From contig NKYR01000045.1 in NCBI GenBank assembly GCA_003184365.1, positions 54,327 to 118,326 of the forward strand: 64,000 bases of DNA, written 5' to 3'. This stretch comes from Evernia prunastri (lineage: Eukaryota > Ascomycota > Lecanoromycetes > Lecanorales > Parmeliaceae). Shown here in pieces: positions 21,966 to 32,100 of this stretch. Each line of letters begins with the position of its first letter. Position 1 is the stretch's first letter. The notes beneath the pieces are model-generated. The model had not been told where the DNA came from, ran no database searches, and was given only the letters and a program-made list of their open reading frames with translations. The position numbers and the translations under genes are program-made.

Positions 21966-23110
21966 ATGTTCACACGAGAGAAATATTGCGCTGTGTGTGG
22001 GTGTCCGTTCAGCCTGCCTTTGATTCGCAATCCTGAAAATCCGGATCCTAATGAAGATGAGATGCTTGCTTTGAACGATCCGTACGACTCGCGCGTCCTG
22101 CCTAGAGAGTTGACGAAGGTATTTCGTCCAAACGTCCGGTGCAGCGAGAATACGCTAATCGAGCAAGTAGTGGCTTACGGACTTTCGCGTGGTCGGTCGA
22201 TGGCGGAACCCGTAAGATTGAAGTTCCACCTGAAGACGAACGGCCATTGACCGAGTTCAGACATCCGCTCTTCAAGAATGTCTCCTCTATCCCCGACTTC
22301 TTCATGTCTCCTCCCGCAAGATGGCAGTATGGGTACACCTTGGATCCAGCAATCCCCACCACGGAGGGCAAAGAAGAGAAGCTATCCGTGTATGAAAGCA
22401 CAGATGCAGAGAACGGGATGCTTTTCCCCATCCACCAGGCCTGCCTCAATCTTGTGGATCTTATGTGTGAAACTCGCAAGGAGCGATGCCAGGTAGGTAA
22501 TACCAGACAGCCCCAGACTCTTGAAGAGTTCTGCGACAGCCTCGAATTACGGCGGAGTTCTAATTTGAACGACTCCCGGAAAATCATGGAAAATCACTAT
22601 TATGGAAATTCGGGGGGCATTGAATGGTCACATCAATACTTTGGGGCCCGACAGTTTTGGACTGATGAATGGGATACTTCACCTGGCTGGGAAGTACGTT
22701 AGCAACTCGCGGATGCGAATCTGCCCCACTGAAATAAGACCAGATGCTGACCGGTGCCTTAGCTGCTGTGTGCGGATCCTGCATTAATGAAGATCCCTGG
22801 CCTCTCCTCCTTCATTTTATCCGAACTTCCGTTGCAATCGAACCCTTCCCAGAAGTTAGTAGGTCATGAACCTGAGGCCGAGTTCGAGATCGAATGGCTT
22901 TTCCCACAGGAGATGGAAGCAACGCGGCAGCTAGAGCAGGGTCGCCACGACTGGGCCAAAGGCATCAGCTCGTTGAAACTCAAGGCGAACAGCATCGGAG
23001 CTGACGTGGGCGCTGAACCACGAAAGGGGAAGCTGATGTCCTCAGTGCCACTTGGCCTAAAGAATCGATGGCGAATATGGAAGGTCCTCGAGCACATCGA
23101 TGAAGAATAG
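21966..23110 (+). pseudogene. degraded fungal CxxC/F-box-like family gene
   Basis: The ATG at 21966 opens MFTREKYCAVCGCPF and PYDSRVLPRELTK, the style of a large fungal F-box-associated family whose members begin with a CxxCG motif. The frame must then change between about 22118 and 22216. The downstream frame holds family-like blocks (FPIHQACLNLVDLM, GGIEWSHQYFGARQFW). A clean intron at 22694-22762 (GTACGT, GCTGACC, CCTTAG) joins PGWE to LLCADPALMKIPGL. The last exon ends at 23110 after RIWKVLEHIDEE, and no F-box is visible. GTATTT at 22119 has no in-phase acceptor nearby; only an odd 98-nt intron to 22216 would restore the frame. A frame-shifted, truncated copy is the simplest reading. Confidence 0.45.
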
Positions 23111-24364
23111 CCCTCATCGTGAAGACCACTACCCACCAAGTGGAATGAACTGCAGGTGCATGAGCGTGTGCATGAGAGGAACCGTATCGTATTTTCATCT
23201 AAGATATCAAGATATCAGGGCACGACTAAACACTTGTTGATGGGTAAGGTATCAAGAGTTGTAAGTCGAGCGCGACTGGAGTGAAAATCTGGACGAGGAG
23301 ATTGGGTTTCGCTAGCGCCAATTTTTTGAGCGCTGTATACCGCCGCAAAATCTACTTAATGTACTTGGGTCTGAGTCGAGCCATGGCCCATTATTCGAGA
23401 ATCATCCTGCGATGTGCATCGGATGAAGAGACCCCCGCATTTCCCAGGAGAATCCACCACTTCAACCCCTTGTTTTCAATGCGGCAACTTTAGTACATTC
23501 GGTATGCGGGGATAGCGAGGGCTTCGAGGGATTATTGCGCTATGGGCTAGACTCATCGTCCAGAGGTTGCCGTATGGAGGGCGGCGTTCCGACGCGATTT
23601 GGAATTACGATGCGTACCGCTCTGGTGGTTCTTCGGCCCTGCATATCACGACTCCGCTTCGTTTCCTTCCTTCTCATTCTAGGCGTTTTGATTGATGATT
23701 CAGGAGAAGATACGGGTACTGAGTGAAGGAATGATTTGCGACCTGGGATTGTAACCTGTTGAAGAGTACAGGTGGAGTACCTACTTGATTAAATGATTAC
23801 TTGCCAGCTACTACGGAGGTCGGCAACTAAGAAAGTTCTGCGGCTCTTCAAGACTGACTTCTGTGTCAGGTCTCAGATGACAACCCAACCTGAAAAAGAG
23901 TCTGAACGACGCGCTTAGATCGAATGATTCAAGATCGCGCCTCTGGATTCAAATCGGGGAGCCCATTTGCCCCCAGTCAGACCCAATAGATGCCCTTAAT
24001 ATTTCAATCTATGCGCATCTACAGACCAAGACTCGGCAAAGCTTTCCACATGTTGGGTGTCACATTTCAATCGCAGGGATGAGATGGCAGCTGGAATGTT
24101 GAATTCACGGCAGCCCTATATAGTGAGGCTGCAAGCTGCAAGACAGCAGTGTTGAAAGCTTTGGCACGTAGAAGATTCTTGCACTTGTAAGGCACCTGCA
24201 AAGAACCTCCACATGGCTTCTGCTCAGACCTCAGCTTGTCTAGCACGCAGGGAAAAAGGAACCGAGCGACCGCCGGACAATGCAATTCCTCTTCACCACC
24301 TAGGCATTCCTTCCTCATGGTCCTCAGCTTGGTACGAGGCTTGGGATCTGGAAGCTAACTGACC
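23111..24364. other. intergenic, 1.25 kb
   Basis: No recognisable gene, repeat or RNA. Short open frames only, none with a domain. It lies between the degraded gene and the 3' end of the minus-strand amidohydrolase. Confidence 0.55.
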
Positions 24365-25573
24365 TTAAAAAGGATTCTTGTAAGCTACAGTGCCGGCGGT
24401 CCAAACCTCTTTGATCGTATTGGAGTTTGTGATATCAACGAGAGGATTTTTCTTCAAGAGCAAAAGATCTGCCCTCATGCCTGGGGCAATTCTACCCCGG
24501 TTTGTGAGGCTGAAGTGTTCTGCTGGAAGTGAGGTAGCTCCGCGCAGGATATCTTTGGTGGACATCCCAGCATCATGGAGAAGCTTCATTTCCGTGTGAA
24601 TGGAATCGCAGTACCCAACGTATCCGACCGGAGCACTAGCGTCAGTCCCAACCAAGATCGTAACGTTCATAGCATACATAAGGGCAACGCTGTCATTGGA
24701 ATATTTGTATTCATATCCGTGGCCAGGGAGCGTGGGGATAAGGTTCCGCGACATGATCAGTGTTGGGATGGCGATTTGATTGTTGTCCAGCATCTGCTGG
24801 ACTCCGGTCTCATTGAGCGCCTTGTCTTTGGGCACATGGGTAATGAATTTCCCACCAACGTTGCGGGCGATTTCCTGGCCAATGAAGTCTGGAGCATGAC
24901 TGACGACCGGCATGTTATGTCCATCGGCTATCTTCTTGATGATTTCCTGGTATTCTTGCTCCGGCTTCCCAGCGGCGTTGATGAATATCTTGAGGTAGTC
25001 CGCCCCCTCACTGATTCGGGTTTCGGCATAGTGCGTTGCACTTTCGTTGGAGTTAACTATCGAGTCGTGCGGAAAGCCAGGGAGCACAGATGGGAAACCT
25101 CCCGACTCGCAAGCTGCTGCACCAGACCACAAAAGAGATGGGAGACCTTTATTGCCTTGCTCTTCGAATTGCGGCATGTTGGAGGAATTGAATGATCCCA
25201 TGTCAAAGCCTGTTGTGACTCCAGAATGTACTAGTTGTCTTAAATGATTCTCACTGTGGAATTGGAAGGTTGCTGGATCCATGACAGTAGCAACGTGGAA
25301 GTGGGAATCTATCAGGCCTGGCATTAGGAAACCGCCGGCGCCCTGGACTGTTCTGGAATTCTTTGGCACGGAGGATCCACCAACGGAAACGATGTTCTGC
25401 CCTACAATAGTGACGAATTTGTCGTTAAGGAGTTGCTCGCCATCCCATATCTGGACATCTCGAATGACAGTAACCTGCGGCAGCTCCTGAGGAATTCTGG
25501 TGCTGTGAAAGAAGTTGGTCATTCCACTGCACAAGCTGGACGCCCAATTCATTGAATACTGAGAGAGCGCCAT
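24365..25573 (-). CDS. amidohydrolase-superfamily metal-dependent hydrolase
   Basis: A single exon of 402 aa from the ATG at 25573; an in-frame ATG at 25681 would add 36 unremarkable residues. The composite-domain start (VTVIRDVQIWDG) is followed by metal-ligand motifs of the superfamily: HxH in LIDSHFHV (His91/His93), a Lys in DYLKIFI (about 195, candidate carbamylated bridge), His226 in SHAP, His246 in THVP and Asp311 in GTDAS. This set is complete, so the enzyme is probably active. The closest style is the imidazolonepropionase-like/Xaa-Pro dipeptidase-like group common in fungal genomes, with unknown natural substrate. No hydrolase partner or transporter lies nearby. The N-terminal 30 residues could be a weak targeting segment. 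Confidence 0.85.
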   Translation of the reverse strand: MALSQYSMNWASSLCSGMTNFFHSTRIPQELPQVTVIRDVQIWDGEQLLNDKFVTIVGQNIVSVGGSSVPKNSRTVQGAGGFLMPGLIDSHFHVATVMDPATFQFHSENHLRQLVHSGVTTGFDMGSFNSSNMPQFEEQGNKGLPSLLWSGAAACESGGFPSVLPGFPHDSIVNSNESATHYAETRISEGADYLKIFINAAGKPEQEYQEIIKKIADGHNMPVVSHAPDFIGQEIARNVGGKFITHVPKDKALNETGVQQMLDNNQIAIPTLIMSRNLIPTLPGHGYEYKYSNDSVALMYAMNVTILVGTDASAPVGYVGYCDSIHTEMKLLHDAGMSTKDILRGATSLPAEHFSLTNRGRIAPGMRADLLLLKKNPLVDITNSNTIKEVWTAGTVAYKNPF

Positions 25574-27522
25574 GATGAGGGTTGGACAGTAGCAAAAAAT
25601 GGCGCTTTTGGGGGAAAACTTTGAAGAGATGGTTTGGGGCCGCTCAAACTTTACGATCTTATAGTCAACCCACCTCCCCATCTCTCCACTTCCCCACTTC
25701 CCTATTTCCCCATGAGTGGCCTGCTCGTGGGCGTGGGTGATCTCATCACTGAGCGAGCTTTTTGCAATGATTGGAGGTAATTAATTCGGCAGCTGTACGC
25801 AACGGACCGAAAGTGATACAGAGATGCATGGCCAGTTGTACTGCAGCATACAGACACGCACGAATGAAATTTGTCAGCTGTCTTCCATCAGACACAGAGG
25901 AGGAAAGTCGATCCTGACGACTACTCATCGGCAAACGGACTTGGTCGGCGACGCAGCTGAGGTTGAAGTGACATTGAAGAGAACCACTCAACTTCAAGAA
26001 CATATCATGGCAATGTGCGTTGCATTGCATCGCAGTTATCGTGATCCCCGACTTCCCCACTTACAGTCACGATATGTTGCATTTCCCCGCTTCAGCTCGA
26101 CGCAAGTTGGTCTTAAAAGCGGACTCTTTACACGACTTGGCACTGCGACTAGAATACTGCAATTCGTCACCCTGGCGCCAGCAACGGAACGTCTTCCGGC
26201 CATTACATCCTTGATATAATGCTGGTACACTACATTGTCATTGCCACTTCGTGCCAAGGTGTGGCCGGTCCTAGTGCCGCTGACGCCGGGGCGGAGTTAC
26301 TACCTTACCTTAGTTTAGACAACTAAGGTACCTTGGGCTTTGGCTTGACTATTTGTTATCCACATAACCAATCAGGATTATGTGAGATATCAGTGACAGT
26401 AGGATCGCGACGCGATAGATCAACATTCTCCTCGCACGCTTAACACGTATGCAGAAATAAGAAACATCAAGGCCTGCAGATTATAGACTCTAATGCTCAC
26501 TCCCGCGACTGAAAAATCCAAGCCACCCACGTATAGTGATATTGCGAGCATTTCGGGCCTTTAATTCGCTCACTGGAAATTAGAATTATTTGTCAAGCTA
26601 AAGGGTATTGTTGCAACGCGTCAAAGCCGTCGTCATATACGGTATCTCGCAATTTCATTTATGTCGACTCAACTTTCACAAAAACAGTCTTCATCGTATT
26701 GTCCTTCTGAAGATTGATACGAGACTACTTTGTTGTGAGATCAGACTTACCGGTCAGCTTGAAAATATTGCCTTGAGAACTTAGCGGTCATGGTTTCTAC
26801 AAGCCATCTCTACCAAATAATGTAAATCTACGCGCGATGACTCGATTTTTCGAGTCTTTTTTTTTTTGTCGAATCAAGTTCTTTCATCGCAGATACTGCG
26901 CTGATGATCGACATGCATATGCAGATAGGACTGCCCGTCCCAATGACGACCCCGCTTTCTTTCCGCCTGACCGGATGCTGAAACTTGAACCAGCAGGTGC
27001 TTCCTGGAGTCCTATAGAAACTCGTCGTTTGTAGTATAGCTGTATCGGGCTTGTTCGGCTATCTTGTTACAGGCTTCCGGTAAATGTTAATCGTCCTTAG
27101 CTGCTACCCACATGAGTGCAGTGCCATCTCTGTCATCTACTAGAAGCAGTCACTAGACGGTCATTTGACTTGTCTTGGCAACCTCATACGCACGTTAGAA
27201 TTAATCCTGCTGTAGAATATTTTAGTTGACAAAGGTGTGATTGATACTTTTTCGGGGGGAATAGCCAAACGCTCATCGGCAATTCGGGGAATTAGGCCCT
27301 ACCGGCTAGGGGCGGCTCAGAAACCCTAGATGGCGCGTTACTCGATTGAGGACTAGTGGAATCATCTTATCGGGTTCGGTGGTTTACGTGGGTCGAAGAG
27401 TTGCTGTGGTTGATGCGGCCTCGACAAGTGCTGCCACTGCCAGCAATCTGATAACCTTGCGACATCCTCCATTGCTCTTTCGACAGGCAAGTCAGTGATG
27501 AAATGCCGTTTGCGTGCTGATC
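25574..27522. other. intergenic, 1.9 kb
   Basis: No supported gene. It holds a 10-bp perfect inverted repeat at 26306-26330, a T-run near 26860 and generally AT-moderate DNA. The amidohydrolase and phosphopantetheinyl transferase genes are divergent across it, so both promoters must be here. Confidence 0.55.
26306..26330. repeat. 10-bp perfect inverted repeat, 5-nt spacer
   Basis: TACCTTAGTT (26306-26315), spacer TAGAC, then AACTAAGGTA (26321-26330). It forms a small hairpin. A looser fold with the same TACCTTAG start occurs at 754-807. Confidence 0.92.
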
Positions 27523-28443
27523 ATGGAGGAGATAAAAGCCTTTCGCTGGCTCCTTGACGTCCAAACGCTGTGGCCTGCCCCGGAAGGAGGAAGCCAGGGC
27601 GCTCAATCTACAGCGCACTGGGCAACTGGCGCTGCGTCCCAACACGCTCTAGCCCTTCTCACAGACGGCGAACGTGCCAAGGTCCTTCGCTTCTATCGGC
27701 CGAGTGACGCGAAGCTCTCTCTTGGGTCCAACCTTCTCAAACATCGGGCAATAGCAGATACCTGCCGAGTGCCTTGGTCTGAGGCTGTCATCAGCGAAGG
27801 CCCCAACAAAAAGCCATGTTATAAGCCTCTCGCCCCGGGCTCCGAGAGCCTGGAGTTCAACGTCTCACATCATGGCTCTCTCGTCGCCCTGGTAGGATGC
27901 CCTGGGCAATCGGTGAATCTAGGGGTGGACATCGTGAGGATGAATTGGGAGAAAGATTACGCTACGGTAATGAAAAATGGTTTCGAGGCTTGGGCTAACA
28001 TATACGAAATGGTATTTTCAGACCATGAGATCAAGGACATTGCAGAATTTGTGCCGCCAGCACGAGGCACCCAGCAGGACGAGATTAGAGCTAAGCTACG
28101 CCACTTTTACACACACTGGTGTTTGAAGGAAGCCTACGTCAAAATGACGGGCGAAGCGCTACTGGCATCCTGGCTCAAGGATCTGGAGTTCCGCAATGTT
28201 CAGGTGCCATTGCCCGCCAGCCAGATGCATGCAAGTGGGCAGGTTGGAGATGATTGGGGTCAGACCTGTGGGGGTGTCGAGATTTGGTTTTATGGAAAGA
28301 GGGTGGTCGATGTCAATCTGGAGATACAGGCGTTTCGGGAAGACTACATGATTGCAACCGCTTCTTCAAGTGTGGGAATGGGATTGTCTCCGTTCAAACA
28401 GCTTGATGTTGAGCGGGATGTTTACCCCCGGCAAGGAGGGTGA
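27523..28443 (+). CDS. 4'-phosphopantetheinyl transferase (Sfp/NpgA type)
   Basis: A single exon of 306 aa from the ATG at 27523. It transfers the phosphopantetheine arm of CoA to carrier domains, in Pezizomycotina serving lysine synthesis (alpha-aminoadipate reductase), polyketide synthases and NRPSs. The family elements are present in order: LEFNVSHHG, the Mg/CoA-binding GVDIVRM (about 134), FSDHE (about 165) and WCLKEAYVKMTGEAL (about 200, with the Lys-Glu-Ala core). Length and spacing fit the Sfp/NpgA type. No PKS or NRPS gene is in the window, consistent with this being the single broad-range enzyme acting in trans. Confidence 0.92.
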   Translation: MEEIKAFRWLLDVQTLWPAPEGGSQGAQSTAHWATGAASQHALALLTDGERAKVLRFYRPSDAKLSLGSNLLKHRAIADTCRVPWSEAVISEGPNKKPCYKPLAPGSESLEFNVSHHGSLVALVGCPGQSVNLGVDIVRMNWEKDYATVMKNGFEAWANIYEMVFSDHEIKDIAEFVPPARGTQQDEIRAKLRHFYTHWCLKEAYVKMTGEALLASWLKDLEFRNVQVPLPASQMHASGQVGDDWGQTCGGVEIWFYGKRVVDVNLEIQAFREDYMIATASSSVGMGLSPFKQLDVERDVYPRQGG

Positions 28444-29113
28444 CAGAGAGCCAAGCGATCTCTTCGCTGAACCTCGAGTTGGCTTGCGAGCACGCTTCAA
28501 AGTATCAAAAGAAGCTAGAAAGGTGCTGCGAGACGTTGAAACTTGCCCTTGCTGGAGGGATATTCATGCGCCTGTAGTCCGATATGTTGGGGGAACGCAG
28601 AGTCATTGAGCGCGAAGACCGAAGACCACGGCTCTAGATGAAGCTTCCTATTGTCTGAGCGGCCAACGTGATGGGATGACTTGTGAGAGCGTGAAAATTC
28701 AAACTGGAAAGCGTGACTTTTTATCTCATTCCCTCCTTACAAACTTCCTGCTCGACTTCGCATAAATAAGTGATATCAGTACTGAAAAATCTGACTGCTT
28801 GAGAGTGGCTTTGACTGTGTACAGGTATTAAATGCTGGAGGCTGACGTGAAGATGCGGAATTTTCATGGACAACCTTAATTTCTCAGTACTGCCACCGTT
28901 CTCTCTATCCACTCCTCTCACGGAGAGCCTCAATGTGCCAGATACCTATTCAACCCAATTGCTTTTCATGAATCTTCTGTCGTGTGTGCACAAGTCCGTT
29001 TTATCATCATCTTAGCACACATGCTGGGCAACTGCAGCCTCTGGTCTGTTCATCTACTTTGCTTTTCATCTCACCCATCCTGAGACACCTCAAAAGCTCA
29101 ATCATTCAAGACC
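28444..29113. other. intergenic, 670 bp
   Basis: 3' region of the phosphopantetheinyl transferase and promoter of the following plus-strand gene. No ORF or repeat worth naming. Confidence 0.5.
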
Positions 29114-32100
29114 ATGTCGAGCAATACCATTCCACGACCTAGCCAAGGTAATCCACCTTTGGCACTGCTCGCAGCTTGGTTGCACAATGCTCATGACCGA
29201 GATGATCGAGTTGTCTCGTAAGTTGCCATCTTCGGACTGGGTATAGAGTTCCTGACGAGACTACAAACAGGTTTCCAGCAAACACCGCCGAAGCCGTCAT
29301 ACAAGCTCGGCCTCCCCGAGCGCAGTTTAAGATGCAGGAGGTTCAGGCAATCGTGCTTGCGCTTGAGCGTCACGACTCTACGATATGCGAGCGCCTAGAC
29401 TCACGAAGTCTTACTATCTTGTGCAGTATCTTCATATACTCGCAGGAGTGTCTTGCACAGCAACGAGGTCTCTGCCTCCTTGCGGTAAGTTTGGTGACAG
29501 CCTATAGTCCGACGCTCGCTCACTACGTCCAGAAAGCTCTGCACCGGGATAAGCGCGAGTCGGCACAGAAGGCTGCCCAAAGGCAGGGGAAGAAAATAGC
29601 ACTGGGACAAGCTGCCTTGACTCTACTGATCAAAGGGTTCGTAAAGATTGGTGCATCCGACAGGCTTCGAAGATGGGTAGGTGGTTCTCATCACATTAAG
29701 GAGCTTCAGCTAATATGCTCATCAGCTTGGAATACTTGCTCTGGAGCTGCTCCGAGACTGTCCGGAAAACACAGAGAAGCTACAGTCAGATCCGCCCAAA
29801 GAGAAACACTGGTGAGCTGATCTGGCGGCCTTGTTAAGAACACACCTGACTTACTTTCCTAGGCATTCTCTCACCGAGGTCATCGAACATGGAAGCTGCC
29901 AAGTCTTAAAATTAATAGCGGGCTCGATGATCCGCGAAATGTTGAGCTTTGGCGTGTCGCCGGACGAATTTTGGAAGAGTAAGACTCGCTTGGATCTGTT
30001 TTCTAAGTTCCCCAAGAGCCAGCATCACAACAGTCAATGGGTAACGTCTTTTGAAGAATTCATTGATGAGTTGGTGTTGGAAAAGATCTTGACGCAGGAG
30101 TAAGCTTCTTTCTCTGAGATCTCTTTCTTCAGCTAACAAATGGCGCAGAGTTTCGAGTGTAGTTTTTGCGCAAGCTGTGTACGTGGGGGACCGGAAGTGG
30201 GACCTCAAGGAAGCGTCAGATATTCTAGTCACCCTTTACGAAGAGCTTAGCATAATTATCCCAGAAAGGGACGCTATACCGGCAGTCTACATCGACGTGC
30301 CATTCAACTCTATCACCAAGGTCTACTTCGACAAATTAGACACAGAATCACAACAACCTACTTATGGACTTGTCATACATTTGATGGGTGGAGAAGCAGC
30401 CAATTGTATCCTCAACGCTACTAGATGCGATGCACGCCATGTGGCACTTGCCTTCGCTTCAGAAAAGGATGCAAACACGCTTAGGAGGCTGATCATACCA
30501 GCCAATATTCGGACAAACGGTGTTCTGCCACGTAGTCAATCAGGGGCAGTCGATGTCTCGGAGCCGATTCTGTCAGAGGACGAACTTGCCGCGCCTACCT
30601 CTGCCTTAAGAAACAGTCAGATCTTAATGAGAACAGCCTCCCTAGCCGGTTCGATCATTCCACATGAGAACACAGTGAGCACGATCGATCCATCAAAGCT
30701 TCACCGCTCCCATGAATCTCAGCGCGCTTCTGCCGAGCGTCAAGAAATTCCGTCAAGTCCGATGGTGGAGGATGACGAAAATCTACAAAGGGTCAGTCAC
30801 AATGTGGAGATGGCAGAAGAAGGGATTGATGTCTCCAACAATCATGGCCTGGTAGAGCAGGCCATCGAAGGCATTGACGTTTCTGAGACTGACGATTTGA
30901 GACATGAAGAAACTCAGCACCGAAGAAGCCTAGCTCGAGTTCCCGAAAACGTTTCGTCCAACGCTAGAGTTCGTCACTCTCAACAGGCCGCCTCGTCTAT
31001 TGAGCCAGTAGAGGCTCACGACCACTTTGAAGATCACTATGGAGAGCATGGTGACCTTTACGGTGCCAGTCCAAAGGCCAAAAGCGGTCGACGAAGGTCT
31101 CCAAGACTCATTGCTCGAGATCAGCATGGAGAGCATGATGATCTTTACGGCGCCAGTCCAAATTTCGAAGACGGTCGACGAAGGTCCCCGAGACTCATTG
31201 CCCGAAACAAGGCCGACCAGAAATTAGAGCGGGTGGTGGAATCGACGGCGCCACAAGCGCGGCAAGCGAATGTCAGGACCGATCCGCCCAGCAAGCTGAG
31301 TAGACAGCTTGGTGATGCTAATGGAGTCGTGAAGCCAAGCACGGAGCAGAGACCAGATGGCTGCCTTGCGGCCTCTACAAAGGACAGTGCTGGTGATACT
31401 AGAGCCAAAGCGAAGAGCAAGAAAGTCAAAGAGCCTGTTCCTACAAAGGTGAACACTGTACCAAAAGAATCGAGCAAACCTACCAACAAAACGACGCAAT
31501 GCCAAGGGAAAGAAAATGCCAATGAGGACCGATTGAGTGCCTCTTTTGACGCCTACGATCTTCCGCAATCATCTACACACGTCAATCCCGCCTTTCGAAC
31601 CTCTAAGAGCAAGAAGAAGGCTACAACTACTCGTCCAAACACCACAAAAGCGCCGCACAGCATTCAAAAGCAAGCGAAACCCAAACCAATCAAAGCTGGC
31701 GCTAGCACTTCAATGAAAGGTTCTTTACCAAACTTACAGAATGGTTTCAAAAGCAGCGGTAGAGCGAACGGGTCAATGCAAGACTCAACGCCTAACAGAC
31801 CGAGCGGCAAGGAGGTTGATGACAATGACGACACTATCTGGGACATTGGGGAAGCTTACGGAGAGGAAAAGCCTCAAATTCCTAGGCAGTCACGCCAGCC
31901 AGCGAAAGCAGCAAAGAAGAATCATGTACGAACCGAGAGAAGCAGGGGCCAGGGCCAGTTGCGTGCAGATGAGACAACAGCAAACAAGGCAACCAAAGCC
32001 AAGACCCACACCCCAATGTCTCCTGTCGTGAAAGCCAAGCCTGCACCAGTTACATTGTCTCAGCCCCGGTCCCGACGCGCTGCAGCTATCAAGGCAAATA

